A stretch of DNA of 64,000 bases from Datnioides undecimradiatus (GCA_008933995.1 WARS01000031.1:3748001-3812000), one strand, 5' to 3'; positions 38,637 through 52,859 are shown, counted from the first letter of the stretch. The notes: a model not told the origin generated them from the letters alone. Numbers and translations are program-made.

Positions 38637-41512
38637 ATTCTTGGAGCAGGCCGCAGGAGAAAGAAGTAGCTGCTTGCAGTACGTCATTATTTCGTAAATT
38701 TCGATTAGCTCATCATGCTGTCTCCTGGCAAACAGAATCATAGCTAATTAAAAGTGAGCAAGCGCTCTTGCCTGTGACTTAAAAGGTAGCACTCGATAGG
38801 CTGTTAATATGAAAAAAGTGGTGAAAAAGGGAGGATTAGAGCTGTTACCCTGGTAACTCCAACTTCCATCTGCGAGGGAACAATGAACTTGTGTTCCTCC
38901 AGCACCTATGCTTGAAAAAACAGAAAGCAAGGAAGTGAGTGTTCTGAAAGGACAAGACCCTTTTTAACAACAAAGTGGGATCCAGGCCTAATAGGCTCTT
39001 TGGTGCGAGTTGTTAGGCGAGATCACTGGGGGATAGTGGAGCAGGAAGGTCAACGTGTAATCCTAGGACAGTGAAGGTCGTCCGAGGTTTTTACAATAGC
39101 TAGTTGTTTTCTGATCCTGTTTGTCTGCCCGAGAAACAAAACCTCACGTTTGTCCATTAGAAATATTTTTAAAGAAAATGAGACTGACAGAAAAGGCTGC
39201 TAGTAACATAGCTTCTTGCAAAAAAAGGGGGTAACATGCCCCACAGCCAAAATGTACACATTCCCTGAGCTGATTAAATTAATACAAGCAAGATGCCAAA
39301 GAGTTGGACCAATTAGACAGAGCTGTCAGAAGCTGTTGGAATTGTCTCTTGCATCTTTTTTAGTGGTACAACCAATTCTGCATCAGTTTCTGGCACCTTA
39401 GCTCAGCTGGAGACAACACGGTCTCTTACACAAATCTTATAAACACCTTAATATTTAACCAGTGCTGTCCTGACATGCACTTACAGCACACTACCGCTGA
39501 ATAACAGCATTTCTCAGCCTCTTTTGGATTTTTCATTGCCATTAAACCCTTGATGATATCATACGTATTTTAGTTAAAGCGTTGAACCTGTTGAGGTGAG
39601 AGGTGGTGATGAAAATACTGGTGTCAAGCATTTCCTCAATATTCTTTATACCTCAATCAGCATTAAAACTATTTTCTTAAGCATTACAAAAAAATGTTTG
39701 ATGGGCTCATAGTTAAGAGCTGCTAAAGAGCTGCTACTCTGAAAAGGAATGCTCTAAAACACTACTGAGTTATAATGATCCACGACTATGGAGGAACAGT
39801 ATGTGTTTCTCTTTGAGTTTTATGTCCCTTATTACAGCTGCAATACGTCGACTCACATTAAGCTAATTTATGGCTGAGGCCAGCGTAACAGCAGTACAGG
39901 TTAATGAATTTGGCATTACTAATTAAATGTTATTGAGGGATGAATATGAATCCTGTGGTCGGGGAGGGAGAGACAGCAGGGAAAGGGGGACGAGAGGAGA
40001 ATGAGACAGAGGACTTTTCTGCGCTTCTTCCTTTGGGTTGCATTCACTATGAGTAAAACGAAGTAAATGTGAAGGCTGTGCAGTCTTTGAGGTGAGTTGG
40101 AGGACAGCTTTGTTTCAGTGCAATGTCTGGACGCAATACTTTATTTGCTTTAATGGATCTGAAAAGAAAATTCTGAATATGATTGTGTATAACTCCACAG
40201 CATGAAAGGAGAACATATCTCTGAAAGCAAAGGGAGGCTACCTTATCTTCTGTGTTTGCGGTTCTGTCTTTGCTATGACAGGGCAGGGAAAAAGGATAAA
40301 TGAACAGCTAATGTGATTAGACACTCAGAGGTGTAAGCCGAGAATCATTCTGTTTAACGCAGTGCAGACCATGTCCCTTTTCAGACAACTTTTGTCAGGC
40401 AGTTACTTCAGTCACCTCTTGAAAATAGGAATTTAAAGGCCACGTAGAACAGTCATATGAAGCAAAGAGGGATGATGGTGACAGTGTGGAATATTGAGCC
40501 ATTATTGAACTAACCTCTGACGCACACTCTCCAGGACCAGGCTACAACTGTGTTGAGGAAAACAAGATACATACAGTAAATTTCTCTGGATTTAAAAACC
40601 TTGCTCTTACTTTTTACTACTGGGATACATTAAAAAAGAACCATTTTTTGATTGCTAAACTAATTTGGTCTCATAAATAAGCGAGGAAATTAATTAAATT
40701 AATTAAAAGTCACTGAATGCACACAGTTAGGGTTACCTATAAACCATTTTACGTTGTGCACAACTGAAATCAGCAGAGATCAGTGACTGTAAACTACATG
40801 GCTAGTTTTATGAGTCACTAAGGATTTTAGATACGTGCATTAAAGTGACTGAAATATTATTTACAAATGTCATGATTTGCTGTAAATGTTCCACACAGTG
40901 ACCCGGCAGGCTGTTCAAAGCCTTTTCAGCAACTTTTACCTCCTATCTGGACTACCGAGACATATTTTGGAGCTTGTTGTAGTACTGATGTGAAGCGCCC
41001 CTATTTTTTCCTACTGTGTATTGTTAGTGGTGTGTGTATCACATGTACAGTTTAATTTTTTTCTTTCTGCCACTCTTTCTTCTCTCTCCCTTTCTTTCAC
41101 TCTCAGCAGTGCCTCTACACTTCATGTCTGACATACTCTCCCTGAGAGCTAAGCCTTTCAATTTAGATTTCAATTATCATGTTAGTTTTGTGATTAGACT
41201 TTAGTCCTCCAGGAATCAGACCTCTCTGCTCCTCTCTATTCCACTCTATTCCACTTCCCCTGCAATCACATCCCATCTGATGAATTGCGCATATAATTAC
41301 GGAAGTTATTGAATATGCAGATCACTGTTGACTCTTGGTGTGTGGTTCATAATGCATCAACTCTAACTGTATCAAACAAGGGTCTCTGATAAAGACCCAC
41401 TCCGATAATGAGAGAGGGCCAATGTATGCTATTAGTCAGAGATAACAGACACCACAAAGGCTGAGACTCAATTAAAAACAGAGCCATGCTATAATCTGTG
41501 TGACTCTGTGTT

Positions 41513-41541
41513 TGTGTGTGTGTGTGTGTGTGCGCGCGCGC
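41513..41541. repeat. Compound (GT)n(GC)n microsatellite
   Basis: GT run passing into four GC units; alternating purine-pyrimidine, a Z-DNA-prone sequence. Confidence 0.9.
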
Positions 41542-43443
41542 CTCTGCACAGCACTCAGGCCAGTGTAGGGACTTGGCAATGGGCACAGTGCAGCTCTACC
41601 ATTACAACCAGCACAGCACAGACCAGTCTGAGAGGCCAGCCAGCCGGTGCAAGGTGTTTATGAATCAACCAACATGAAGTATTTCCCCCATGTTACAGTA
41701 TGTTGCTACCATCGTCTTACACCCCGTCCCATGATGCAATCCCTTAGAGCTTTACAAGAGACGGGAGTGAAGCACTTTACAGGCACACCCACAGGAGGGG
41801 GTTGTGGGAAATTTTGAAACTTTTGATAGCTTTTAGAGAGCTTTCTTAAATCCTGGCCCACAAACAAGGAGAAAAAGGTTCCTCATGCTATTTTTTATTT
41901 TTTATTTTTTTTTTGCATTTTGCTTTCAAAATACTAGGGGATTGTAACTTGCTCTTCAACAGGTCCAAAACCAATACTCACTTTTTTTTTTTCCACATAA
42001 AGCTAGGCTTACAGGATTTCTCAGCTAAAGTTTCACACACAATTGAGAATACAGGGAAACGGAAGAAACCAGGTCCTGTATTTTTAGCTTGAGCTGCAGT
42101 GATGTAGCTGCCATTTATAGCTGATATGCCAGTCTGATGCTGGACGGCTGCCCTGCTGACACCAGACAGGAGGGTTTATAGACTGCACAAGCTCTGCACA
42201 ACATGATCTCCAATACACAGATGTGCAAATAGTAACAGTAAAATTGTTTTTGTTTGCTTTTCAAAATCTTGCAGTATTTGTTTTATAGTCTACACACGAA
42301 ATGTACATGTTAGTTTATATAATGAGTGCTTGATCATGTCTCACATTTGAGCTTTGAAGAGAGACTGATATTTTTATATTTTAAGATTTGGGCAATATGG
42401 TGACACGGTGATCTCAGTGTAAAGACTAGTAGATATCTTATCTGGATCTAAAACACAAACAAGTGTATGTTTCAAGCAAAGAAACAATGCAAAACACAAA
42501 CAATATATATGTACAGCAAAAGAGAAAATGTAGGGGATATTGTTTTTTTACATGCAGCAGAAAAGAAACAAAGGCTTTGCTTTGCACTTTTTACTCCTGT
42601 ATTAACTTTTTTGTCCTTATGTGCCTCTTTGATTTAGATATGCTTGATAGCATGCTGATATCGTTGGGGCATTAATGATCACACCCATCTAGTTGAAGTA
42701 ATGCCCCTGATGTATCTACAGCCTCTTACCAACCTCTCTTATGATTAAACATTAGTGGTCATCTGATTCTATTTAGTCTATTTAAGTCTCTGGAATAACC
42801 TGTTCTGTAAGTCCTCCTGATGCCGACCAAAACCTTTATTTCATTCTTTTTTTTAAACTGTGTGTCACTTTTTAAATGTGAAATAAATTGATCCCCCTTT
42901 CACCCCTTAGCTACACACATCTGACACCCCTTCTTAAGCCTGAACTCAACTTTATTGATTTAGGCACACATTTTCCTCACTGTGTTTGGTTTATTCAGGA
43001 AAAGTACATTTTCAATTACAATTTCCCCTTTAAATGCATTTATAGTCGTTGAACTGAAAATCTTTGAATTGGCACTGATCTGGTATTAACTCTTTTGTTG
43101 CTCCACATCCTGTAGTCACAATGGCAGGTAGTAGGAAGCATGGCTGATGCTGGATCTCTTTCACTGTCATGGCTGTCTGCTGTAATTAAGACTCAGTGCA
43201 GGCTTCCAGCACATGGCACTTTACCCGGACCCATGTATATTATTAGGTTAATAGGATTGAACATGTTTACAACAACTGTTAGCTTAACAGGAGGTCAAAA
43301 AGGTGACTTAAACTTTGAAAGGGGCTTACATAGCAGCTCACATAGCATTATAGTGGCTTACTAATGGGGCTAGACACTAACACAAAACACAGTTTATGGA
43401 CTGTGCTTGTGTTCAATGCCAAAAGCCTTAGGGGTGTGTAAGT

Positions 43444-43479
43444 AAAAAAAAAATAAAAAAAATAAAAAAATAAAAAATC
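43444..43479. repeat. (A)nT-type A-rich repeat
   Basis: A runs of six to nine separated by single T bases; A-tail-like, with no element recognised beside it. Confidence 0.85.
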
Positions 43480-43698
43480 CGACAGCAAAAAACTAAAGGG
43501 CATGGTTTACCTAAGTGGCCAAAGGGATTTGATTGCCCTTTACTGTAAAGAGTGTGTTGCAAGTGCAACAACCTTTGTCAAGTTCCAGCCATTGTTTGCA
43601 GATTGGTTACACACTCTACAGGCTGTGAAAGACACATCTGCTGTCCTCAGCTCAGTGGAGAGCAGATAGACAGTCAGGGCTGTGGGTTAGGTAGGGGC

Positions 43699-43732
43699 TT
43701 GTGTGTGTGTGTGTGTGTGTGTGTGTTTGTGT
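43699..43732. repeat. (GT)n microsatellite
   Basis: GT run with one T interruption. Confidence 0.9.
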
Positions 43733-46047
43733 GGGTAGGTGGGGCCCTGAGCTATCCTGTCATACCGCTTGCAGCTCCGCTACAGCTACTCAACTCTCTA
43801 TCCTCTTATCAAATATTTGTCTGGCCTTCAGTCCCTATTTACCTTCCATTCTGTTTACTTTGTTTATTGAAATCTATCTGAGGCGGATTGATAAAGTTTC
43901 CAGAAAGTTGTTGTCAGATCTTTCTTTTGGTTACATGATCTCTCCGTGTGCATTTTTATAGGTGTGCTTCTGTGTGTAAATTTCACGTTAGGTCTTTATT
44001 TCTTATTGCACTTGAAAACGATGTTCATAGATATCTGACACTGATATGGATCAATTTCCCTGTTATTTTTGTTCCATAGCATTTGGAGAGGCTGCAGCAG
44101 GAATTGTTGTTTGATAATGTGGGAGTATAAAATCAGGCCAGCTCTATAGAAAATTCCCTTTTAAGCTTTAAACATCAAATATAAAACCATATTTGTTTAA
44201 TGTCCTCTTGATTGATTCCCTGATTGAGATTCAAAGAGTGGTCATAAATGTTTCAGCACAAAGAGTCTCTTTGTGTGAATGGGGCCCCAGTTGAAATGGA
44301 GGAGTAGTTTGAGATTACCAGATTATTTCCTACCAGCCCAGTGAGTGAGGCGAGGCGAGCCGCAGCCGTGCACCGTGCTGTGCTGAGGCTGAGCATAATG
44401 AGTGTGGTAGCAGGGAACCACAACAGAGCCGGGGCAGAGGCTGCCTGGGAACCAGAGGCCCATGGCCCACAGCCAAACACACACACAAATCCTGCCGCAC
44501 ACTTGTGGCTTTTTAAGAAAGCAATTTAGTTAATGATTTCATTTTGAAGCACTGTCATGATGCATGTGTCCTCCGAACGAGCCAGCAAAAGAATAAAGGA
44601 GAAACTAACACAGGGGAAAAGGTATCGGTAAACACAAGCCTCCCCAACAACCGCAGAGAAAAATAACATGCAGCCGAGTGTAATGTGGCATTTGTTGTGA
44701 ACACAGCACAAAAGTCACTTGGTTATTAAATTGTGGTAGGTATATCACTTGTATATCACTTGGACAAATGCAGAGAAGAGTTTAAGCACAGTATGAGTGG
44801 TCAGACACATGGTTAGCAGCAGGCTGCTGAGGCATTTTGAGTTTTAGTCAGCGTCTAATCCACTACGGTGCCCGCTTCCCCGACGTGGAGGTACAGTACA
44901 TTTTTCTGTTCAACCATGTCTGTCAGCTCTCTGATTTTATTAGGACTATGTTTCACATTCATTTACTCAGGTTTTCTCAGTACCGGCCCATGAATGAAAC
45001 CATCTTAGCATTGCTAAAACAGCAGCTTGTACATGTCTTCTGTGAACCAAATTTTTGGGCAATTACTCAGATCAGTGGCTTGGGTTTCTGGTTTTTGCTC
45101 CTCAGATCTCATTTTTCTTCAACCTCACTCTCTTTTTTGTATCAGCTGTCAATCACCCGTGGTAACTTTTAACCACCTCCAAACAGAGCTGGCACCATTC
45201 ATTTAGTCCTTCACTTTTGCTCGGCTTCTTCCCGTCCAACCTGTCAGAATGACACACACTGTTGACCATGCTTTCTATTCAGCACCGGCAAATTAATTGG
45301 TTTCAGTGGTTTAAATCAGCAATCAATGTCAGTTTCCCAACATAATAAGCCTTAATCATAAATCTTTGAGGTGTGGCTTGCCTGACCCCTATTCATCATG
45401 GCTCTGCTAGATGGCCTCATCTGGGTGGAGCAAATGAACTACCCCTGTTTTGATTTTCCAATTGACGTGTCACATGAAACGTGGCTACTCTTTCCCCTCC
45501 CCAATTCTATCCAGCCCTTCTTCTCACAGTTCTTAGAAGAAGAAAAAATGCACACAAGGGCTCAAAAACAAAGAGGGAAAAGAAGTCCAGTTGTCACAAG
45601 GGGTGAGACATTTGTGTGCCTTCCCTTGAATGAATACCATTAATTTATTCAGAAATAGAAAAAGCAGAAAAGGGAAAAAACCCTGAAGAGTTAGAGCTGG
45701 GTCTAACTGTAGCTAATGAGCTGTTGTCCCACCAGCTCCTCAAATAACAACAGAGCAGCTTAATTACAACACTGTTGAAGGTAATTTCCAAATTTTTTTC
45801 CCTTAGCTACAGAAATCCGTTTATGAGATGAGAACGAAAGGGAACATTAGGGGGAAAAAGAGAAACAAGGATAGTGACGGAGAAAGTGGGCCACTGTGTT
45901 TCGACATTCCAGATGTCCAAACCAACGGCAGTTGTACCAACCAGAGTTCTGCTTGGCTGCTTGGCATTAAAGTTGCCAATGATGACCTCATGATGGCGAG
46001 ACCAAAAGACTGAGGCCCATAGTTCCTCTGCCATACAGTACAATACC

Positions 46048-46067
46048 GGGCAAGGACACCAACCATG
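46048..46067 (+). repeat. Left copy of an exact 20-base direct repeat
   Basis: Reads GGGCAAGGACACCAACCATG, identical to 47254-47273, 1.2 kb downstream in the same orientation. It is not low complexity. The flanks differ beyond a few bases. Confidence 0.9.
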
Positions 46068-46071
46068 AGAT

Positions 46072-46073
<2 letters not shown>

Positions 46074-46112
<39 letters not shown>
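46074..46112. repeat. (TA)n microsatellite
   Basis: About 19 pure TA units; seven bases after the left copy of a 20-base duplicated sequence. Confidence 0.95.
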
Positions 46113-46118
<6 letters not shown>

Positions 46119-47106
46119 CAAAGTCCCTGCTTTCTTCTCATTATCTTCCCCTTCCCTTTGAGATTTTCATGCTCCCTATAGGCTCATTGTACATCTCTTT
46201 GGTATCGTGGGATGTGTCGCTTCACTTCTGTTTGGCACCCCCCCCACAGCTCCTCAACTCACTTTTCTGGCAACTGTGAGAGGTGTTACACTCGATTTGT
46301 TGAAGTGCAGCCATTTGCTACAAACTCTCCAGTGCACAGAAGAAGTTATCTTTATAAATGACAGAATGGACCTGGCCTGAATAGCGCTTTGTTTACTGTT
46401 TAACAAAAAGGGGGCCCCACTCTATATTTCATCTGTCACCGTTGCTTTTCTTTCCTTCAACAATGCTCGATTGTTTCCATGAAAATTTCAGGTTCCATGA
46501 ACAGGAGAATTCTGTATTATTATGTTCCTGCCAAATTCCGATCTCTGTTTTCCTTCTCCTGCTCACAAAGGGCTCATAACTTACTGTCAACTATGAGGCA
46601 AGCCACAAAGCTCCACTGTTGCTCAGCAAATAGGGTTGTGTTGGTTGATGGCTTGACTCGCTGTGAGCTTTGCTTAAGTGCGGCAGCAGCAGCAGCAGAA
46701 GGCTCTTTGGGAACTCCATCCCCCAGCAGGCCCAGAGAAAAAGAGAAAGTAAAAGAAAGAAAAGAGGGCGACAACAACAAGCATCTTTTCTTGTCTTAGT
46801 ATTTTTTTCCTTCTCAGTCAGGGAAATAGTTTGGCTGGTGAAGGAGACCGCTAAAGTTTTTGTGTGTGTTTCACTCACAACTTCCACTACGCCCTTCTTC
46901 TAGTGGATAATTTCTATTAAAGACTGATGCGAGTCCAGAAAAAAAGGCCAGTGGTGAATTTTCTTTTTTTTGGACAGCCATCCTTCATTTGTGAAAGCAT
47001 ACGGATGAGTGAACTTGTGTGTGTCCGGGGGAACTGAGAGGCTGTTATGCCATCCAGCTCTGAGCTTGTGTCCTGGGATCAGAAAAAGGGCCAATGGCGC
47101 GGGGGA

Positions 47107-47150
47107 CCGAAGGAGAGGGAGGAGGAGGAGGAGGAGGAGCAGGGGGGGCA
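47107..47150. repeat. (GGA)n purine tract ending in a G run
   Basis: GAGG-type repeats, then six GGA units, then AGCAGGGGGGG. Confidence 0.9.
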
Positions 47151-47253
47151 ACGAGGGATTCAGTGTGTGTGAGTGCTCATCGACCCTTCCTGAGTAGACA
47201 GACAGGGACACTTAAGCACTCTCACACCTGCATCTGCCTTTGCCTTGCGTGGG

Positions 47254-47273
47254 GGGCAAGGACACCAACCATG
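47254..47273 (+). repeat. Right copy of an exact 20-base direct repeat
   Basis: Identical to 46048-46067; preceded by a longer G run. Confidence 0.9.
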
Positions 47274-48178
47274 CTGTCATGGCAGCTGCACAAGTGTTTA
47301 AAGCGAGATACAAGCCAGTTCCTCTAGCAGCATATTATTGCAAATAATTTACCCTGCAAAGTAATTATCAATGCTCTGCTCAATATGTAAAGTGTGCACT
47401 TCAGGTGGCTTGCTTAATTTGCTCTGGGTGGCTATCATTTGAGTGTGGATTTTTAGCTGTGGTAACTGTGGCAGTTTCTAATAGAGAAGGCATCAGGAGA
47501 GAGTGTGAAGTGAGGATGAAGTGGCGCCGTAATTGAGTTGACTTTTTGCAAGGGAAGGTCAACAATAATGGAGGAACAATTTAAACAAATTCATTTAGAC
47601 AACTCTCCAGTGACTATACAGTATGTTACCTCGTTGGAAAATCTGTATTTTCCCAACCATTTACTATATTTTAATGTCATTATCTGTAATTACTTTGTCG
47701 GCTCAGGTTTAAGAGATTTAAATCAATTTGTGAATCACAGTCTCATAGTAAAAAGGGGAAAATAGCTTTAGAAATCTTTTTTCAGATTTACCTCTTTTTA
47801 AATGCAACTTATACAACAGACAAACCTATGCAGAAAATATGCAAACACACCATGTCTAAGAATGTGTGTGTGTGGGGGGCAGGGAGACTAACTGTGTGCA
47901 GTATACAGCCCGTGTTACGAGTTGATTATGTATCCAGAAACCTGGCGGCTGCACAGCATGGCACAATCACAATGGAGGGTGATAATTTAATTGTGCTAAA
48001 CGGTGGATTCCGTGTCAATGCTCCTCCAGCTGGGAGCTGTCAGGTAGTAATATCTCATTATGGCAGGTGAAGAACCCAGAGGAACCCTACCACGACACCT
48101 GTTAGAACAGGAGGAACCCCTGAAGGGAAACACACAGATGATTTTCTCTCTCTCTTGCTCTCTCTCACAGACAAGCAT

Positions 48179-48209
<31 letters not shown>
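48179..48209. repeat. (CA)n microsatellite
   Basis: About 15 pure CA units. Confidence 0.95.
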
Positions 48210-48213
<4 letters not shown>

Positions 48214-50304
48214 AAAGCCCCCAAACTATTTTTTTATGCATTTTGCTTAAAAAGATTTGTACCAATTATACACCTTATTTTCAAGATCAGTGACATTATT
48301 TTGGAATTAATACAATTAAACAAAATCCCTTTATTTTATTTTTAAGGAAGGGTTTAAAACACACATTTAAGACCTCCTTCGGTATGCAGTAATGCAGTAA
48401 CTACATGAAAGAACAGTCATAGAACCTTTGTTAACTGGCTCTATAAAAAGATCCCACGCAGACACATCATATGATTACTATTCTTTTTTTTTTTTAAGAT
48501 TGAAGAAAAGCCAAATATAACTTATAATGAATGGACACGTTTTGTATGACTTATGTTATTTATTATCTTTACATATATACGTTTTCACACACTGTTTATT
48601 TGTGTATGCTTGCATGTGCTTGAATGCTGTGCATGAGCACACAGTTACACATGTAAAGTTAAAGTCCTTTATTTTATAATCTCTCTTTTTTTGTTTTTAA
48701 TAATTTATTCATTTGATTTTCTCTCCCTTTGTGTGACCATAACGTGTGAAGAAAGAGGGTGTAATAATCTTCCCTGTTGGGGAAACTTAAAGGTGCAAGA
48801 CATCAGTAGCAATAGAGACAAGTGGGTGTGTCGAGTGGGTTGATGTGGTCGATGGTGTGGAGTTACTTATCGCCATTGTCTATAAAAGGTAAACAGTGTG
48901 ACAGAGCAGATACAGCGGGTGAAAGTCAGTCGGACCCTTTTACGATGAAAGAGGAAATGGGATAGCCGAGGACACATGGCCCCACAGTCACAAGACCCCT
49001 AAGATGAGCAGTGCACAACACTCCTCTAATACTCACCAATTAAGCAGAGGTTGTTTTGCAGGATGATGAAACATTATCGCAGGGAACAATTCATGACTCA
49101 AAGCATTCCAGGCCATATGAGCCGGCGGCTGGACAACTTAAGTCCTAATCCTTCAAATGTGCGCAATATTGTCAGCTATATATAGAGCAGTTCTCTTTTC
49201 TAACTGACCCTCCCTCGTCTCTCCCCTCGAGTCTTCAAAGTCACTGGGGCTTTGTCTTTGAGAAAGTAGGCAGGAAGGCAGCGTTTCATGCTCTTATTGA
49301 TTACTTTTGGTTTGCTAGTTGTCTATTGTTGTTGTCTAATCAAGCATGAGGGAGGGCCACCTATCAAGGATTTATGAGCTACCTCTTCACTTCACCATAT
49401 TTTCACTGTTTAGTATGTTAAAGCACAGTTTGGGCTTATTTTCCAGAGAAACAGATTCAATTATTAATGCGAATAGAGTTATTTCAACAGCAGCAGAATA
49501 CACTGCAGTTGTACAAACAGGGGCTGTTTTGCTGATTTTGTTTTTGCGAGCACGGACACCACGGCTGTAAACAGTATGATTCCTTCCAAAAGTATGATCA
49601 AATTCTACACGCATCGGTCGTACCCGCACTCAGCTGAGCTCTGCTCCTTATTTTTCTCCTCATCAGATATCTTTGTTGTGTCTGTGCTGATCTATTGCAC
49701 ACAAACTCTCTTGGATCTCAGCACCGTGTGATCCCCACTCCAAACATAAGGAATAAAATACCGTGTGGTTGCCCTCAGATATTTTCAGAGAATTACTGCT
49801 GCACTTCCCCTTTTTCCCTTTCAGTAATACGAGGTAGCATTGTATGGGGCTTGTTGAAGGTGGGGGTGGGGCACAGGGGCTTCTCCGCACTCTTAAGCTG
49901 CCTGAGCGCAGCCCTCCCAGCACTGCTAATAAATTATTAACTCCTGCTGACAAATACTGTTATGGAGCCTGCCGCAGATCTGTTGCATTCTTTAACAAGA
50001 TTGCTGTAGACACATGTTACAGGAGGATGGAGTCTCCATCGCTGCTTTTCTCTCTCTCTATCCCCTTCTCTCGCTCACGCCTCAGCAGTTTGACTGATGG
50101 CTGGAGACCAAAGTAAAAGTGCCTGAGAGACTGAATATTTTAGTGGTAAAATAATACCACTTGATTTACTGTGTAATACAAAAGCAGTGCTTTGTTTCAC
50201 TCTCACACTCCATTGAGGACGAGGTGCTTGTTGCGCTCACGGCTTGGGCTTTTTGGGTGCATGAATAAAAAATACATCAGGATCTATGTGCCTGACGCAT
50301 GCTC

Positions 50305-50311
50305 CCACACA

Positions 50312-50346
<35 letters not shown>
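50305..50346. repeat. (CA)n microsatellite
   Basis: CA run with one A insertion at the left. Confidence 0.95.
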
Positions 50347-50348
<2 letters not shown>

Positions 50349-50717
50349 TCAACCCTTCTAATGCCCTCTCTACTTACCATTACATGCTTGCTCTGAACTC
50401 TGCTCTGACTTTTGATTTTCAATTAACAGTACCCAATTTTGAGATCACTTTCGATTTGATATAATTACAGGAAACAATTTAATGGCTGATTAAAATTGAG
50501 GGCTGAGTCCCACTAAAGACACAGCCGACAACACATCCAGGCACAGAGGCTAAAAAGACAGAGGGAGAGGCAGAAAGACTGATAGACAGTCAGGCAGGGC
50601 TCTCACACTCCTGGCCTGTCAACTACCTGACTTTCTGGGTTTGTTTGTACAGCTGCTGAGACACATGAGATTAACTAAGTCCACCATTGTTTAAGTCCCC
50701 CTTCACTGCCCAGTTTG

Positions 50718-50720
<3 letters not shown>

Positions 50721-50748
<28 letters not shown>
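50721..50748. repeat. (TG)14 microsatellite
   Basis: Pure TG units. Confidence 0.95.
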
Positions 50749-52859
50749 GAGGAGAGTCAAGGCAGTGTGGTACTGCAGAAATGTGGATATACCAGAGCAC
50801 ATTTATGAAATATAATTCAGTAGAGAATTACGTCTGATCTGCTTCAGCATTAGTTGCCTCCAGACCTCTCGGCTCTCCTGGGGTTGGTCTGCTTACTGTT
50901 CTTGAGGGTTAAAAGAAAACATGCTGACATAGCCTTTAATTTCTCTGCGCTTCTTATCTAGAATAAATGTCCACAGGTTTTGAGGACTGCTCCAACTACA
51001 GACTGTCTCCTAAATAAGACTAAAATTAGTCCTGTTATTTACTATGAAACTGCAACTGCACACTGAAGTTGTCTTTTGTCATTGTTTCTGTCACTGTCTT
51101 ATTTGATTTCATTTGATATTTTTCATCCTAATTTGTTTTATTTCCCTCCTCATTATTTTTTAGATGTTATTCCATTTGATAAAGCACTTTGCCTTTGTTT
51201 TGAAAGGTGCTAATAATTCTTCCTAGAATATTCATACACAATAACAATTAGACAGTGTGTGTGCATGACAATACAGCTCATTTGATGGACTTCCTCGAGT
51301 AGGACCAAGAACTGTCAGGCCCAAAAACCTTGGTCATAAGAGCCTTTCTTTAATGGAACCTATCTTTTCCTATCTCTTGTGCTGCCCGACTCTAAGCAGA
51401 GAGTGCAAGGACACCATCGCACCATAGCCTGCCTCAACCTTGAAAGCCCCCACCTCCCTCTCAAACAACCCCCCGCCCCTGCCGCCGCCTGCCCCAGGCA
51501 AGCTCAGAGTGGAACTAAAGTGCTGTCACACTGACCCCTGTGGATAGAGCAGGAGAACGGGGCAGATGGTGATCAGTGATCAAATGTACTACAAGAAGTA
51601 CCCTGAGCATTTTGTCACATCCTAACACAGACCCATACCTTCACACCCCCAATTTGTCTTTCCTCTTCCTCTCATGCACACGCAGACGTACAGTCATACT
51701 CGACAGAAGACTGAGCCCCAAGTAGTCATTCTAGCCTTAATGGTCACTGTCCTGTAGTTGAGAAAAATGAGTAGAACAACAGCTTGAGGAAAAGCGGATT
51801 AAGAGTTAAATATGCTCCAGCTCCTTCTCTCCACTTCACATCAGTAGGAAGGCCATATTATCCCCTTTTTAATTTAATACCAAATGCATAATTAGATTTG
51901 CTGGCACAGTGTTTAATTTCATTCATTGTAGCACACAGCAAGAGTGCGGCCTCATTAATTGTGAGAAAAAGCGGCATTGGTTGTATAAATTCTGTACCGA
52001 AAAGAGTTGGGTTGTAAAAGGGGAAAAAAATGAAATTAGAATTAACATGAGTTTTCTTTGCACCTGATTTGTCAAGTACACTCTTCACTGTAATATTCAT
52101 GAAAGCATGTGACAGATTTGTGAATTAAGTCCTCCACTGTTAGCTTTTGATTTTTAAGCCGCTTATGTGGGATTTGTTGGCCTGAGGGAACACTGTCACA
52201 CCAAAATGTTAATAATTTCCTAATTTGACGAGTGGAAACAAAAGAAGACGAGGCTGGTTTTTGTATGCCATGGACTGATCACGACTCGCACAAGGAAAAT
52301 GATAGGATGCTTGAAGGACAAAAACCAAAATTAAATCAACATGAATTATAAGGGAAAGCTCAGGTAGCTTAGAGATAATAATTTAAAAAAATTACCACAG
52401 GATGTAGCAACCTTGCTCAACATCTGTATGAAACTGGAGTTGACTTATTTTATATCTGGTTGGTGGTTCGACTGCCTCGCTGACCTACTGCCTGAGTAAC
52501 TGTCTTGGGGTTTAGGCCAGGACCCAAGCAGGCACAGTTCCAGCCCTAGATCAAGCCATCCATCTGCATTAAACAAAGGATTAGGGACCCCACGGCCTGC
52601 TGCAAACTCCACAGGCCAGAACAGCTACTGTACCAACAGCAGTCAGGTGGAGCATTCAGTCCATTCTGAATTATCTGCTCAGACGCACCACTTATAATCC
52701 CAGTTACAGCCACGCACAGTCACTTGAACGTAACTGCAAGTGATCCATGAAATACTCAAGGAAAGAGCATACCTTTTAATGTATTGTTGATGGTCCTCAA
52801 GAGATGTCACTCCTTTTTCTTAACTCTATTCTCACTCCCTTTTTTTTCTTGCTCCGCAG

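Larger units (their letters stand above)
35132..52859 (+). other. sox6: Sox6 intron before the first shared coding exon
   Basis: Ends with the pyrimidine tract and NAGNAG acceptor of the exon at 52860. It contains numerous microsatellites, a G-quadruplex motif at 36854, a SOX-site cluster at 38527-38636, an exact 20-base duplication at 46048 and 47254, and a TATAAAAGG string at 48881. No coding sequence is supported; open frames on both strands are short and lack splice support. Confidence 0.7.

Noticed and set aside
43444..43479. A-rich tract as the tail of a retroposon
   Set aside because: No element body, promoter box or target duplication is visible on either side.
52466..52477. GGTTCGACTGCC resembling a tRNA B-box
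   Set aside because: No A-box or cloverleaf could be drawn around it, so no tRNA gene is called.
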